A DNA stretch of 64,000 nt from an uncultured Porphyromonadaceae bacterium (GTDB taxonomy: Bacteria > Bacteroidota > Bacteroidia > Bacteroidales > Muribaculaceae): NCBI GenBank assembly GCA_900544305.1, contig UQUV01000009.1:1-64000 (forward strand), read 5' to 3'. Shown here piece by piece: positions 27,855-36,954 of this stretch. A program made the position numbers and the translations under genes. The notes beneath the pieces were generated by a model, which had not been told where the DNA came from, made no database searches, and worked only from the letters and a program-made list of their open reading frames with translations. The first letter of the stretch is position 1, and the number at the start of each line of letters is the position of its first letter.

Positions 27855-28183
27855 CAAACAGGGAAATCATCAGAGAACTGAAACGCCGCGGCTACAGCCG
27901 GGTGGACATTGATACGGACAGTAGAGCCGCAAAGACTTTCTACACCTACCGTGGCGGGCTTCATATCAACGGTACGGAAGATCTGTCATTCCATATCGTA
28001 CCGCCACAGGAGAGTCTCGGACTGGGACGGTTTGCAATATGCGCCACCCGTAACGGGGAAAGCTCACAGCTGGGGACAGACCAAGCCCCGTTCTTTTTCC
28101 GGTGGCTGTTCGCCTTCCTCAAAGGTGAGAGAAAAGAGAATGAGATAATAGATGGAATATGTACCGACAGAAAAACAGAATAG
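27851..28183 (+). CDS. Small unknown protein
   Basis: The 110-residue product starts at ATG 27851, overlapping the previous stop as ATGA, which suggests translational coupling with the J-domain gene. It opens MTNREIIRELKRRGYSRVDI and has a beta-rich middle (TYRGGLHINGTEDLSFHIV). No known family is recognised. Confidence 0.6.
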   Translation: MTNREIIRELKRRGYSRVDIDTDSRAAKTFYTYRGGLHINGTEDLSFHIVPPQESLGLGRFAICATRNGESSQLGTDQAPFFFRWLFAFLKGERKENEIIDGICTDRKTE

Positions 28184-28187
28184 AAAT

Positions 28188-28901
28188 ATGAAAGCAAAAG
28201 TATTGAAATACAAGTTTGATGGCAACACCATCGTTGCCCCATACATGGAACTTGAGCCGTATGCGGAGAATGTATTCATCTCGCTGGCAAGAAAAAACGA
28301 ATACGGAAACGAAAGTGAAGACAGTTTCCATGTAATCTGCAAGATAGGTGATGTCCATTTTTCCTGCGGACAGTATTCACGCAGAATTCTTGACAAGGAG
28401 GGGCACCGGGAAGAAGCGGCAGCCTATTGCAGGAACTGGATTGAAAACACCCTGAAGGATGCGGAAGATGGAAAAATCATCCCCCTCTTGTCTGTCCATG
28501 TATTCAATGCTCTCGGTCTTGACTCCACACCTTTGGTACAGGCCCGTGAGGAATATGCAAAAAGTCAGGAAGAAAAGCGGCTGGAACGGAAAAGAAAAGA
28601 AGAGCTGGAAAGAAAGGAGAAAGAAGACAGATGGCAACAACAGCTTGACGAGAACAAGCGGAAATTCCTGAACGGTGAGAAAATAACGGCAGAAATGTTT
28701 CTTGAAATCACAGGAAGGGACGGCTTTGACATCCATATCAGAACCAAAGGGACATTCAACCGACATGTAACAGCAATCGACCGGAACGGAACCGTCAGTT
28801 TCAGAAAATACAAAGGCCGCCGTACTCCCGACTTTACCGGATGTCATAAGGCTGTAACAGACTATCTTGCATTCCTTGCCGAAGATGAAATCAGCCAATA
28901 A
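28188..28901 (+). CDS. Unknown protein with charged coiled-coil middle
   Basis: The 237-residue product starts at ATG 28188, 4 nt after the previous stop. The N-terminal 120 residues are beta-rich. Then comes a highly charged K/E/R helix (residues 125-165, with RLERKRKEELERKEKED), likely coiled coil. A C-terminal domain (about 170-237) contains DGFDIHIRTKGTFNRHVTAI. It ends the 22.4-28.9 kb operon before a strong hairpin. Function is unknown. Confidence 0.65.
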   Translation: MKAKVLKYKFDGNTIVAPYMELEPYAENVFISLARKNEYGNESEDSFHVICKIGDVHFSCGQYSRRILDKEGHREEAAAYCRNWIENTLKDAEDGKIIPLLSVHVFNALGLDSTPLVQAREEYAKSQEEKRLERKRKEELERKEKEDRWQQQLDENKRKFLNGEKITAEMFLEITGRDGFDIHIRTKGTFNRHVTAIDRNGTVSFRKYKGRRTPDFTGCHKAVTDYLAFLAEDEISQ

Positions 28902-28908
28902 AATCCAA

Positions 28909-28943
28909 AGCGGTAACAGCCATCCTATGCAACTGTTACCGCT
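28909..28943. terminator. Bidirectional terminator between convergent genes
   Basis: The stem AGCGGTAACAG / CTGTTACCGCT (11 bp perfect) lies between a plus-strand gene ending at 28901 and a minus-strand gene ending at 28965. Confidence 0.75.
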
Positions 28944-28964
28944 ATTATCAGGACATATCAGGAT

Positions 28965-29309
28965 TTACAGCTTCCTGTTCAGTATCATCGCCAAGGGATA
29001 GATAAACTGGTTATAGGCCTTGAGTTTCCTCAGATCCAGCACATACCCTGCATAGGGATTGGTACAGTCCGAATAGAAAAACACATCGGTAAAACCCGCA
29101 TGTTCCTTTATGATTTCACCTTCCAGGGGAATCTCGTCCACATCAAAATCCTCCAGAGGCAGTTCCTCCAGACGGGCATGTTCCCCATTGCCCAACACAT
29201 TGAGATTACGGTTGAACAGCACGTATCCTCGCTTACTGTAATCCACGCGCATACCATACGGACGCTCCACAAGGAAAGCATCCGCAGCTTTCTTTATATA
29301 ATCTTCCAT
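28965..29309 (-). CDS. Small unknown protein on the opposite strand
   Basis: This 114-residue protein (MEDYIKKAADAFLVERPYGM) is acidic in its middle (LEELPLEDFDVDEIPLEGEI) and ends LAMILNRKL. It is the only minus-strand gene in this accessory block. A Bacteroides -7 box TACTTTTG sits 22-29 nt upstream (29331-29338) and the terminator at 28909-28943 lies downstream, so it looks like a real, separately transcribed gene. No family is recognised. Confidence 0.6.
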   Translation of the reverse strand: MEDYIKKAADAFLVERPYGMRVDYSKRGYVLFNRNLNVLGNGEHARLEELPLEDFDVDEIPLEGEIIKEHAGFTDVFFYSDCTNPYAGYVLDLRKLKAYNQFIYPLAMILNRKL

Positions 29310-29330
29310 GATTTTTCAAATTAGGATTTG

Positions 29331-29338
29331 CAAAAGTA
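29331..29338 (-). promoter_or_regulatory. Probable -7 box of the 28965-29309 gene
   Basis: The minus strand reads TACTTTTG followed by C, matching TAnnTTTG. The distance to the start codon is very short, so the transcript would have almost no leader. Confidence 0.45.
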
Positions 29339-29420
29339 CACCATTCCTTTGTCAAAGACGAACAAATCAATGGGTTTCTCACCGACATACCTGCAAGAAA
29401 ATACAACGACACACAACCTG

Positions 29421-29597
29421 TATATTTTATTTTCCTCCCTGCAAAGGTAGTCCCGTGTCCAACGTACCCGGACAAGGTCAGGCCCCTATGGGGTTGGCTG
29501 AAAGAAAATCATCCTCGCCGATGGCTGCGGTATTTTCTTTCGCCAAACCTTGCGGGTACGGTCACGGGACAGTCAGGCAGGTGAAAAATAAAAAATA
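29421..29597 (+). ncRNA. Dispersed structured RNA element, copy 3
   Basis: Outer TTTTATTTT-CCTGC pairs with GCAGG-AAAATAAAA. GTCCCGTG pairs with CACGGGAC, CGTACCCG with CGGGTACG and CAAGG with CCTTG, followed by the hairpin GCCCC-TAT-GGGGT. The terminal arm GAAAGAAAAT/ATTTTCTTTC carries the invariant ATCATCCTCGC and CGGTAT strands around GCC-GAT-GGC. A second hairpin CCGGCTC-CCG-GAGCCGG follows at 29598-29614. It fills the gap before 29645. Confidence 0.85.
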
Positions 29598-29644
29598 CCG
29601 GCTCCCGGAGCCGGACGTGTTTAACAAATAAAATACAATGAGTC

Positions 29645-29935
29645 ATGAAAATCCTGAATGAAGAACATTTCCAGAATGTAAAGCGTTACGCCGAATCCAT
29701 CGGTGACACATCACTCCAGAATTGTCTGGACAGACTGAAAAAATGGGAGGAGAATCCAGACCATCCAAGCGAAATCTCGCTCTATTATGATCATGCCCCG
29801 TACTCGTTCGGCTTCACGCAACGCTATCCAGACGGAAGCATCGGCATTGTAGGCGGTCTGCTCTATCACGGAATACCCGACCAATCCTTTGCCGTGACAC
29901 TTGAACCGTTCCACGGATGGCAAATACATACCTAA
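29645..29935 (+). CDS. DUF4120-like small protein
   Basis: This 96-residue protein matches my recollection of the DUF4120 family of Bacteroides mobile elements: MKILNEEHFQNVKRYAESI, a DRLKKWEENP segment, and an end reading YHGIPDQSFAVTLEP then GWQIHT. Function is unknown. It is the first gene after RNA copy 3, with ATG 31 nt past the accessory hairpin. Confidence 0.65.
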   Translation: MKILNEEHFQNVKRYAESIGDTSLQNCLDRLKKWEENPDHPSEISLYYDHAPYSFGFTQRYPDGSIGIVGGLLYHGIPDQSFAVTLEPFHGWQIHT

Positions 29936-29978
29936 AAAAATAGACAATCATAGTATTAACTTTATAAAATTCAAGATT

Positions 29979-30902
29979 ATGGAAGCAATGGCAGTATTGG
30001 AAAAACAACAGCAGTTTGATTTTCAGAACAACGGAATCGAAGTAATGAACTTCGAGACTCTCCAGCGTACCTACAAGGAGAATGATATCTACGGCAAGCC
30101 AGTCCAGGGCATTTATCACTACCAGGTCCTGCAGCGTATGATGGACATTTGCGAGAAGTACAACCTCGATTACGAGGTGGAAGAAATCTTCGCGGCACAG
30201 AACAGGAACAAGACACAGCCGGGAGTAAGCATTCTCCCGCAGGTGGAACAGACACTTGGTGAAAAAGCAGTGGAAGCCCACATCCTCCGACGCATCTTCG
30301 CTACCATCCGGATCAAGGACTGGGAAACGGACGAGCTGACAACTACGCTGGTTGTTGCCTATCATCAGGACGGCATACAGGCTGCCATAGGCCCGTGCGT
30401 GAAAGTATGCCATAACCAGTGTATCCTCTCGCCGGAAAGGAGCATCTGCAATTACGGAAAGAACAAGGTGACAACGGAAGGGGTATTCGAGACGGTGGAC
30501 GGATGGCTGGCAAACTTCGAGGTGAACATGAACGAAGACATCGCAAGGATTCAGCGACTGAAACGCAGAATCGTCTCACTGGAGGAAGTATATATGTATA
30601 TCGGACTGCTGACAGCATTGCGTGTCTCCCATGACAGTTCGGACAGGAACCTGTCATCCTCCGTGGAAACCTACCCGCTTAACCAGAGCCAGATTTCCAT
30701 CTTCACGGAAGAGGTGCTGAAACTGGTCCGCGAAAAGGGACAGGTTACCGCTTGGGACTTGTATAATGTAGCGACTGAGATATATAAGCCGGGCAGAACG
30801 GATTTCCCGGCACTGATTCCGCAGAACGGAGCAATGGCGGAACTCCTGCTTTCCCGTCTGCCCTCAGAGGTGGAAATACAGGATGCCGTTCTGGTAGGCT
30901 GA
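29979..30902 (+). CDS. DUF3871-like protein
   Basis: The 307-residue product starts at ATG 29979 (the longer 29901 start overlaps the previous gene). The conserved centre AILRRIFATI-like block, TTTLVVAYHQDGIQAAIGP and CHNQCILSPERSICNYG identifies it with the DUF3871 family carried by Bacteroides mobile elements; it recalls phage/plasmid DUF932 proteins. Function is unknown. A terminator follows at 30971-30997. Confidence 0.75.
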   Translation: MEAMAVLEKQQQFDFQNNGIEVMNFETLQRTYKENDIYGKPVQGIYHYQVLQRMMDICEKYNLDYEVEEIFAAQNRNKTQPGVSILPQVEQTLGEKAVEAHILRRIFATIRIKDWETDELTTTLVVAYHQDGIQAAIGPCVKVCHNQCILSPERSICNYGKNKVTTEGVFETVDGWLANFEVNMNEDIARIQRLKRRIVSLEEVYMYIGLLTALRVSHDSSDRNLSSSVETYPLNQSQISIFTEEVLKLVREKGQVTAWDLYNVATEIYKPGRTDFPALIPQNGAMAELLLSRLPSEVEIQDAVLVG

Positions 30903-30970
30903 ACAGCTACAGAATGAAATATTCATATTATTTTTGCATAGAAACAAACCAATGACATATCAACAACCCG

Positions 30971-30997
30971 GACAGGCGTTCATAACCGACGCCTGTC
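30971..30997 (+). terminator. Rho-independent terminator
   Basis: A perfect stem GACAGGCGT / ACGCCTGTC with a 9-nt loop is followed by TTTAC. It lies 70 nt past the DUF3871-like gene and 22 nt before the DUF1848 start. Confidence 0.7.
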
Positions 30998-31019
30998 TTT
31001 ACTATATAATCTTAACAAT

Positions 31020-32084
31020 ATGACTTGGAAAAAAGCAAATATCATCATAGACGGCCGAAAGATGGAAATCCCGGCCCCCGACATCATATCGGCAAGCCGC
31101 AGCACGGACATCCCGGCATTCTATGCGGACTGGTTCTTCCATCGGCTCGAAACCGGCTATTCCGTGTGGAACAACCCGTTCAACGGAAAAAAGAGCTATA
31201 TCTCTTACCAGAATACAAGATTCATAGTGTTCTGGTCGAAAAATCCCAAACCTCTTCTTCCTTATCTGCCGATCCTGAAAGAAAGAGATATCGGCTGCTA
31301 TATCCAGTTCACTTTGAATGATTATGAGGAAGACGGACTGGAAACCGGTGTCCCTCCGCTGACAGAACGTATTGAAACATTCAGGACTCTTTCTGAGATA
31401 TTGGGTAAAGAAGCCGTAATATGGCGGTTCGATCCGCTGATACTCACAGACAACATATCCGTGGATACTCTGATTGAAAAGATCGAACGTGTAGGAACGG
31501 AGATACACAATTGTACGGAAAAGCTGGTTTTCAGTTTTGCAGACATAGACTCGTACAGAAAGGTCAAGGCCAACATGACAGACAGCGGAATCCCGTATCA
31601 TGAATGGAATAAAGAAAAAATGGAGGAACTTGCCGGAAAACTGACGGTACTGAACCGTAACAGAGGATGGAATCTGGAGCTGGCTACCTGCGGCGAAAAT
31701 CTGGATTTTGGCAAATACAGGATATCCCGTAACCGCTGCATCGACGGTGACCTGATAGCACGTCTGGCATGGAAAGACAAGGAACTGATGTCTGCATTGG
31801 GAGTCACCATACAGGAAATGCCGTCTCCAGCCTTTTTCGACATGAATGACCTTCCTTACGGTGCTGTGCTTCTACCTGGCAACAAATACTTCGTCAGCAA
31901 TCATAAAAAGGATCCGGGACAACGTGCCTCATGCGGATGTATGGCAGCCAAGGATATTGGGGAATACAATACCTGCCCTCATCTCTGCGAATACTGCTAT
32001 GCAAATTCAAGCAAAAAAACGGCAATCATGAACTGGGAAATGCACCGGCAGAACCCTATGGCGGAAACGATAACCGGAAAGTAG
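31020..32084 (+). CDS. DUF1848 family protein with C-terminal cysteine cluster
   Basis: This 354-residue protein belongs to DUF1848. The N-terminal ISASRSTDIPAFYADWF and FWSKNPKPLLPYL are family hallmarks. The C-terminus has a dense cysteine cluster: CGCMAAKDIG, then YNTCPHLCEYCYANSS (near residues 300-330), whose CX3CX2C resembles an iron-sulfur site of radical SAM or photolyase-like proteins. The biochemical role is not established. It sits alone between two terminators and is convergent with the tra operon. Confidence 0.85.
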   Translation: MTWKKANIIIDGRKMEIPAPDIISASRSTDIPAFYADWFFHRLETGYSVWNNPFNGKKSYISYQNTRFIVFWSKNPKPLLPYLPILKERDIGCYIQFTLNDYEEDGLETGVPPLTERIETFRTLSEILGKEAVIWRFDPLILTDNISVDTLIEKIERVGTEIHNCTEKLVFSFADIDSYRKVKANMTDSGIPYHEWNKEKMEELAGKLTVLNRNRGWNLELATCGENLDFGKYRISRNRCIDGDLIARLAWKDKELMSALGVTIQEMPSPAFFDMNDLPYGAVLLPGNKYFVSNHKKDPGQRASCGCMAAKDIGEYNTCPHLCEYCYANSSKKTAIMNWEMHRQNPMAETITGK

Positions 32085-32092
32085 AACAACAG

Positions 32093-32138
32093 ACGAGGAA
32101 GAAACTGACAGTCAAAAGACTGAAAGATTCTTCCTCGT
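32093..32138. terminator. Terminator between DUF1848 gene and the transfer operon
   Basis: The stem ACGAGGAAGAA / TTCTTCCTCGT encloses a 24-nt loop that has a GTC-rich inner hairpin. It is followed on the plus strand by TTTTTT. The tra-operon lysozyme ends at 32143 on the other strand, so it may stop both. Confidence 0.8.
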
Positions 32139-32142
32139 TTTT

Positions 32143-32655
32143 TTACTCTTCGAAGAGCAGCATATATTCCACCTTCCTTCTCCGTTCAATGCTCGGCACT
32201 ACCTTGCCTTTGTAACACCGGAAAGAAACATACTCCTTATAGATATTCCGGTCTCCGGCCTCCAGCTTCTTCAACAATTTGCTTTTGGGCATTTTGCCGT
32301 AACCTTTCAGACGGTATGCCCCCACATTGTAGCTCAAAACAGCGGCGAGCAACGAATCACGTCCCAGATAACTGAACATACGGCACAGCTTGCGTAAATC
32401 CGCTCTCAGGATTGAATCACCCTGTTCTTTTGTAATGTCATTGGTCAGCCTTTCCCCGGGAAGGACCTTATGCCCGTACCCGACATAAGGCCAGTGTCTT
32501 TTTTCTCCATGCCAGCCCTCGAACCGCTTAATGCACTCAACCGCAAGGCTGAACCTATCCTGTTTCTCCTTTACCGGATTCTCCGCCCGCAACGGTATGC
32601 TCCCGAAGCAGGCTATGGCGAAAAACGCCGCAAACAATTTTGCTCTTATTCCCAT
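32143..32655 (-). CDS. Phage-type lysozyme (GH24-like) of the transfer operon
   Basis: The 170-residue product starts at ATG 32655, giving a clean signal peptide (MGIRAKLFAAFFAIACFGSIPLRA). The mature part has the T4-lysozyme pattern: catalytic Glu in IKRFEGWHGE, then WPYVGYGHKVLPGERLT. Such enzymes open peptidoglycan locally for the conjugation machine. The longer 32742 start overlaps TraQ coding sequence and destroys the signal peptide. It is the last gene of the tra operon, 13 nt after traQ. Confidence 0.8.
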   Translation of the reverse strand: MGIRAKLFAAFFAIACFGSIPLRAENPVKEKQDRFSLAVECIKRFEGWHGEKRHWPYVGYGHKVLPGERLTNDITKEQGDSILRADLRKLCRMFSYLGRDSLLAAVLSYNVGAYRLKGYGKMPKSKLLKKLEAGDRNIYKEYVSFRCYKGKVVPSIERRRKVEYMLLFEE

Positions 32656-32668
32656 AGGCAGGTCAGGT

Positions 32669-33178
32669 TCATTGTGATACGATAACGACAGGCAGTTCCT
32701 TGCCGCCGGAAGTAACCACGGTATCCTTGTCCTCCGTCTCATTGTTGAAATCGAAGGTCAGCTGGAAAAGCTGTGCCGGCTCGCTGTTGTCCTCAAAATA
32801 GATGTCAATGCTCTGCTGGTCCTCACACTCTGAGGTGTAATAAAGGCGGAACACCTCCCTGTCCAGAGGATAACGGTCGTTGGGCAGCAGCACCATCCCG
32901 TCGTCCATGCGCAGCTTGCCTTTGCCGTCCGGCTGGAAATAACGGATGGTATATCGGGCATCAGAGAACCGTCCTTCCCGTTTCAGTTCACAGCGGATTT
33001 CCACGGTTTCACCCTTCACAATACGTGTGGGAACCGGCATCGTCTCCACCGTAAAGGGATAGGACTGCTGCACGTCAAGGTCATCGCTGCACGAGGTCAG
33101 TATACCGAAGGTCAGGCCCATCAGGGCGCATACAAGGGCATACAGCCCTTTTCTGTTCATATTAGGTTTCATATTCAT
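32669..33178 (-). CDS. traQ: TraQ conjugal transfer lipoprotein (DUF3872)
   Basis: This 169-residue protein matches the TraQ/DUF3872 family of Bacteroides conjugative transposons. The signal peptide ends in a lipobox (GILTSC), so it is probably an inner- or outer-membrane lipoprotein. The beta-rich body contains VKGETVEIRCELKREGRF and ARYTIRYFQPDGKG. It lies between traP and the lysozyme, the usual end of the tra operon. Confidence 0.85.
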   Translation of the reverse strand: MNMKPNMNRKGLYALVCALMGLTFGILTSCSDDLDVQQSYPFTVETMPVPTRIVKGETVEIRCELKREGRFSDARYTIRYFQPDGKGKLRMDDGMVLLPNDRYPLDREVFRLYYTSECEDQQSIDIYFEDNSEPAQLFQLTFDFNNETEDKDTVVTSGGKELPVVIVSQ

Positions 33179-33205
33179 TTCTTGTTTTAACGGTTTATAA
33201 AAAAA

Positions 33206-34084
33206 TTACTGTTCAGGCGGAAAATTACTTTCCAGGTATTCGTTCAGGTCCTTGCATCCGGCATACAGGTCGGAACAGTCGTCAATCCTGTCACCGTAGC
33301 GTTTCCGGAGGAAGGCCAGCGTCCTTCTTCCGGCATCGTCATTGTCCATGTAGCACCGGATCTTCCCGTAATTGTCCAGATAAGGGAACGAGCGTTCAAG
33401 CAGGGACACCGAATTGAGGACCAAATAATCCTCACCGCGGCTGATGCCGAGTACCTTCCATGAAAGAAAGTCGATAAAACCCTCAAAAAGGTTACAGGTA
33501 AGCGAGCCGTTACGGATGAGGGAAATGTCCTTGGGCGGCAGACACCATTTCATGAATCTGGTCCGCAGCTCATAGCCTCCGCCCATATTCCTGAAACCGA
33601 CAGCGAAATACCGCTTGCCGTACAGACGGAACCGTACTTCCTCGCACTCCGCACGGGCGATTTCCTCTGGAATACCGCGTCCCTTCAGATAGCCGAGCAG
33701 TGCATTACACCGCAAGGGACCGCAAACCACCTCCTCGAAGCGGGAAGGCTCCTTGCGCTTTTCTGTCCTGACACTTCCCTTTTCTCTTTTCTGTCCGGCA
33801 TATTCAGGTATTGTGCCTCCATAAACTCCGGCGATGAACCTCGCCTGTGCCATGAAGCCGTCACTTCCTGAAAGCTCCCCCGCAAGGGTGAAGATGTCGC
33901 CTCCATGCCCGGTACCGAAGTCATGCCATACATCCTTACGGGTATTCACATGGAACGAAGGTGTCCTTTCCTCACGGTACGGGGAGAGATACCAGCATTC
34001 GTCGCCGTGCCTTCTGACGGGCTTATGTCCCAGACGGGACAAGAATTCCTCAATGGGAATACCTCTTATCATCTCTATATCCAT
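33206..34084 (-). CDS. traP: TraP, primase-like protein with zinc-finger-type and Toprim domains
   Basis: This 292-residue protein has an N-terminal CHC2-like primase segment (residues 10-70: CWYLSPYREERTPSFHVN, then WHDFGTGHGGDIF) and a C-terminal Toprim-like domain (about 200-290: NLFEGFIDFLSWKVL, CYMDNDDAGRR). Only one of the usual zinc cysteines is visible, so zinc binding may be lost or altered. TraP is predicted to prime the transferred strand in the recipient. It overlaps no neighbour and lies between traO and traQ. Confidence 0.85.
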   Translation of the reverse strand: MDIEMIRGIPIEEFLSRLGHKPVRRHGDECWYLSPYREERTPSFHVNTRKDVWHDFGTGHGGDIFTLAGELSGSDGFMAQARFIAGVYGGTIPEYAGQKREKGSVRTEKRKEPSRFEEVVCGPLRCNALLGYLKGRGIPEEIARAECEEVRFRLYGKRYFAVGFRNMGGGYELRTRFMKWCLPPKDISLIRNGSLTCNLFEGFIDFLSWKVLGISRGEDYLVLNSVSLLERSFPYLDNYGKIRCYMDNDDAGRRTLAFLRKRYGDRIDDCSDLYAGCKDLNEYLESNFPPEQ

Positions 34085-34090
34085 AGGCGT

Positions 34091-34669
34091 CTAATTGAAG
34101 ATGAAACGGACTCCAAGCCCGAACTGTGTCGTGAACTTTCCCAGAGAACTGCCCCATAGCACACGTTCGCGCACATGGGCAAGCAGCACGATACGGTCCG
34201 TCACATAGCTTTCCATCTCCAGCGTTAGGGCTCCGCCATAGATGAAGGCATCACTGTCATGAAGTCTCGCCCCGTCATACAGTAGCCTTTCTCCCCAGTT
34301 CAGTGTCTCATATCCCACCAGGGCAGAACCGCCGACAGAAAGGAAGAATATCTTCGCCGGGTCGGACAGGAACTTCAGGTAATAACCGCCCTCGGCAGTA
34401 AACTGGGCCCGTGGAACGAAGGTCCCGCGATAGCCGTAGTTCTTCAGCAGATATTCCACGCCAGCCACCCAATGGTTGGCCCTTTTCGTATATCCCGACA
34501 CGGCAAAGCCCGTGTACCAGTCAACAGGTGATTTCAGGTTTCCGGCAAAGCCTCCCCTGAGTTCCACACCCTTCATTCCGGGAAGGTAACGCTGGGCATA
34601 TGCCTGCCCCGATGACAGGGCAAGCGATACGCATACGGCAAAAAGAAACAGATACTTCTTCATGGTCAT
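34091..34669 (-). CDS. traO: TraO, outer-membrane-type conjugal transfer protein
   Basis: This 192-residue protein starts with a signal peptide (YLFLFAVCVSLALSSGQAYAQ) and has alternating beta strands with a C-terminal FGLGVRFIFN typical of an outer-membrane barrel. Order and length match TraO of CTnDOT-like elements. Its start overlaps the traN stop as ATGA, so translation is probably coupled. Confidence 0.85.
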   Translation of the reverse strand: MTMKKYLFLFAVCVSLALSSGQAYAQRYLPGMKGVELRGGFAGNLKSPVDWYTGFAVSGYTKRANHWVAGVEYLLKNYGYRGTFVPRAQFTAEGGYYLKFLSDPAKIFFLSVGGSALVGYETLNWGERLLYDGARLHDSDAFIYGGALTLEMESYVTDRIVLLAHVRERVLWGSSLGKFTTQFGLGVRFIFN

Positions 34670-35637
34670 TTCACTTTAAGTTCATTGATCACCCTCGCTC
34701 TCACGATGTCCTCACTCTCCACGGTGAAGGTCTGGTGACGGCCTCCGCTCTTCTCGTGCATCTCCACCACCAGCATCTTGTCGGCGGGAATGGTGAACTT
34801 GTCAAAGACAAAGACCGTACGCTCGTCCTTCTTTCCGGCAACAGCCGTGGCATAGTTGTAGGCACGCAGTGGAAATATCACCTGCTCCTGTATAGCCGTG
34901 CGCTTGAGTACCTTCTTGTCCACAATCTTGAACGTCACGAAATCCACCTCATAAGGCACATTCGACGTGTTCTTCACCTGGGTGTGGAAATAGAGCAGCC
35001 CGTTATGGGTATAGAGCCCGCGCAGCAGGTACTGGATGCCGAACGCCTTGCTTCCGATATGCTTGATGTGGCGTCTGTTATCCTTGTGGATGGCCTTGGA
35101 AATAAGGTGTACCAGCTTGGGCGACTCGCTGCCGAGTTCCTTCAGGTAGATGTCAAGGGCATTGTTCGGGCGGTTCACCTCGCTGCCATCATTAATAAAA
35201 TCGGCCATCTCGATATTGAGCAGCAGAGGCTCGTCGGCATACTTCACATTGAAGGTGTAGAAACTTCCGCTTTCGGTAATCACCGACATGTTGGTCTCCT
35301 CACGGAAGTTCTTTCTGGTAGCCTTTACCCTGATTACATTCTCTGAACCGTCCGCCTTGCCCGCAATCAGATTCGGAGAACCGAGATCCACGTAACGGAC
35401 AGCCGAGGGAAAGATGATATGGGTCGTCTTGTCATACGTCACTTCCAGACCGTAAGGCGGAATCATCCGGTCAAAGGTGAGCTTTCTGGACAGCCCGTGA
35501 TAGAGGTCGCCGTCCTCCTGCTGCGGATAGATATCCGCCTTCAGGGTCAAATCGTTTACGGCCGTGGTATCAGCCGACTGTGCATGTGCACTTGCAACGC
35601 CGCCTGCGAGGGCAAGCATCAAAAGAATCTTTTTCAT
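34666..35637 (-). CDS. traN: TraN conjugal transfer protein (DUF4138, VirB9-like)
   Basis: This 323-residue protein has a signal peptide (MKKILLMLALAGGVASAHA) and the family features FDRMIPPYGLEVTYDKTTHI and a C-terminal domain with VDFVTFKIVDKKVLKRTAIQEQ. TraN is thought to be the outer-membrane-associated VirB9-like core subunit of the transfer channel. Its stop overlaps the traO start. Confidence 0.88.
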   Translation of the reverse strand: MKKILLMLALAGGVASAHAQSADTTAVNDLTLKADIYPQQEDGDLYHGLSRKLTFDRMIPPYGLEVTYDKTTHIIFPSAVRYVDLGSPNLIAGKADGSENVIRVKATRKNFREETNMSVITESGSFYTFNVKYADEPLLLNIEMADFINDGSEVNRPNNALDIYLKELGSESPKLVHLISKAIHKDNRRHIKHIGSKAFGIQYLLRGLYTHNGLLYFHTQVKNTSNVPYEVDFVTFKIVDKKVLKRTAIQEQVIFPLRAYNYATAVAGKKDERTVFVFDKFTIPADKMLVVEMHEKSGGRHQTFTVESEDIVRARVINELKVK

Positions 35638-35657
35638 GTCTTTACTGTTTTAATGGG

Positions 35658-36950
35658 TTATTGATTGTTGTTCTGATAAAGCATCAGTCCGTAGCCTGAT
35701 TTGAGGTGTACCTTCTCCTCGCGCATCTTTTTGGAGATGTACTGCGACACGCCCTGTATGGCCCCTCGTCCAAGCTCGGAGAGAAGCTGGTCGCCTGCCG
35801 ACTGGTTGGTGATGGAGATGGTCGTGCCGAGATTCTGTCCCATGTTGGCGGCCACTTCCCTTACCGCATTCGCCTCCGTCGAACCGGGAATGAATATCCC
35901 GTCCTGTCCGTCACTGTCCAGCACGGTCAGTTCCACGGGAATGACATTGCCGTCATATTCGACCTGCAGGATTTCAATGCCAAGCCGCTCGCCCTGGATA
36001 CGTCCCTCACCGGTCAGCAGGGTATTGCGGGGAAGCACATATCTTCCCACACGCATGGCCTCCAGCAGCCTGAGACGCACGCTTTGTCCGCTGATAACGG
36101 TCTGGTCGCCATGCACACAGGCCCGTATGGTATTCCTTGCCACCTGTGTCCCGGCACTGCCCACAGCCGTATGGAAGCCGATATCCGTACCGGAAAGCAG
36201 CCTCGCGAACTGTACCGAATCGGTAAGAGGCTGAGGAAGGGACGACACGACCGGAGAGGACACCAGCCCGACGGGAACGGCTTTCGCCTTCCTCTCCCTT
36301 GAGGGACTTTCCGTCTCCTGACTGTCCGCTGTTCCCGTGCTGCCGCCCGAAGGCATATATTTGGCGGCAAGTTCATAGGACTTCTCCAGCAGAGCCACCT
36401 GTTCCTCGTAGCTCGGTCCGGCCGTCTGCGCTGCGGCAGCCTGTCTGAGCTGTTCCACCTCTGCTTTCAGGGCTTCCTTTTCCGGGTCTTCCTCAGGACT
36501 CTCGTAAAAACTGCCGAGAGTGGCGTTGATGTCGTTGTAAGCCGAGGCTGAAGAGGCGAAGGCTCCCGTCCTGCCGTTTCCTCCTGAATTGTACGCACGG
36601 CTTTCATTTTCACTTGCAATGTCCTGCGCCGGTTCTGTCTTCGGGACATTATCCTGTCTGTGTCCATCGGTCAGGGCGGAGAAGTCGGCCAGCGTACGCT
36701 TCTTCTCCTCCTGCCGGCGAATCATGTCTGCCTGCTCATAGGCAGCCATCTTGTCCGCCTCTATACCCGTACCTTTCGGATCGGGAAGTTCGGCATTGAA
36801 GCCCGTCTTCCTTTCCGCCTCCTGCCTGTCTTTTTCGGACGGGGCGAAAATTAGCCACATGCACCCGAGGAACAGCAGGAACATGCCTGTGAAAACCAGA
36901 TATTTCCTGATTTTCTGCTTCTGTTTCAATTTTTCTGCATCTGTACTCAT
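35658..36950 (-). CDS. traM: TraM conjugal transfer protein (VirB10-like)
   Basis: The 430-residue product starts at ATG 36950, giving MSTDAEKLKQKQKIRKYLVF with one transmembrane helix (residues 17-35). A proline/acidic linker follows with an EAEVEQLRQ-type coiled segment, then the C-terminal beta-rich domain with SGQSVRLRLLEAMRVGRYVL and GTTISITNQSAGDQLL. This layout is that of VirB10-type energy-sensing core subunits. The longer 36992 start is unsupported. traL ends 4 nt upstream. Confidence 0.88.
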   Translation of the reverse strand: MSTDAEKLKQKQKIRKYLVFTGMFLLFLGCMWLIFAPSEKDRQEAERKTGFNAELPDPKGTGIEADKMAAYEQADMIRRQEEKKRTLADFSALTDGHRQDNVPKTEPAQDIASENESRAYNSGGNGRTGAFASSASAYNDINATLGSFYESPEEDPEKEALKAEVEQLRQAAAAQTAGPSYEEQVALLEKSYELAAKYMPSGGSTGTADSQETESPSRERKAKAVPVGLVSSPVVSSLPQPLTDSVQFARLLSGTDIGFHTAVGSAGTQVARNTIRACVHGDQTVISGQSVRLRLLEAMRVGRYVLPRNTLLTGEGRIQGERLGIEILQVEYDGNVIPVELTVLDSDGQDGIFIPGSTEANAVREVAANMGQNLGTTISITNQSAGDQLLSELGRGAIQGVSQYISKKMREEKVHLKSGYGLMLYQNNNQ

Positions 36951-36954
36951 AATC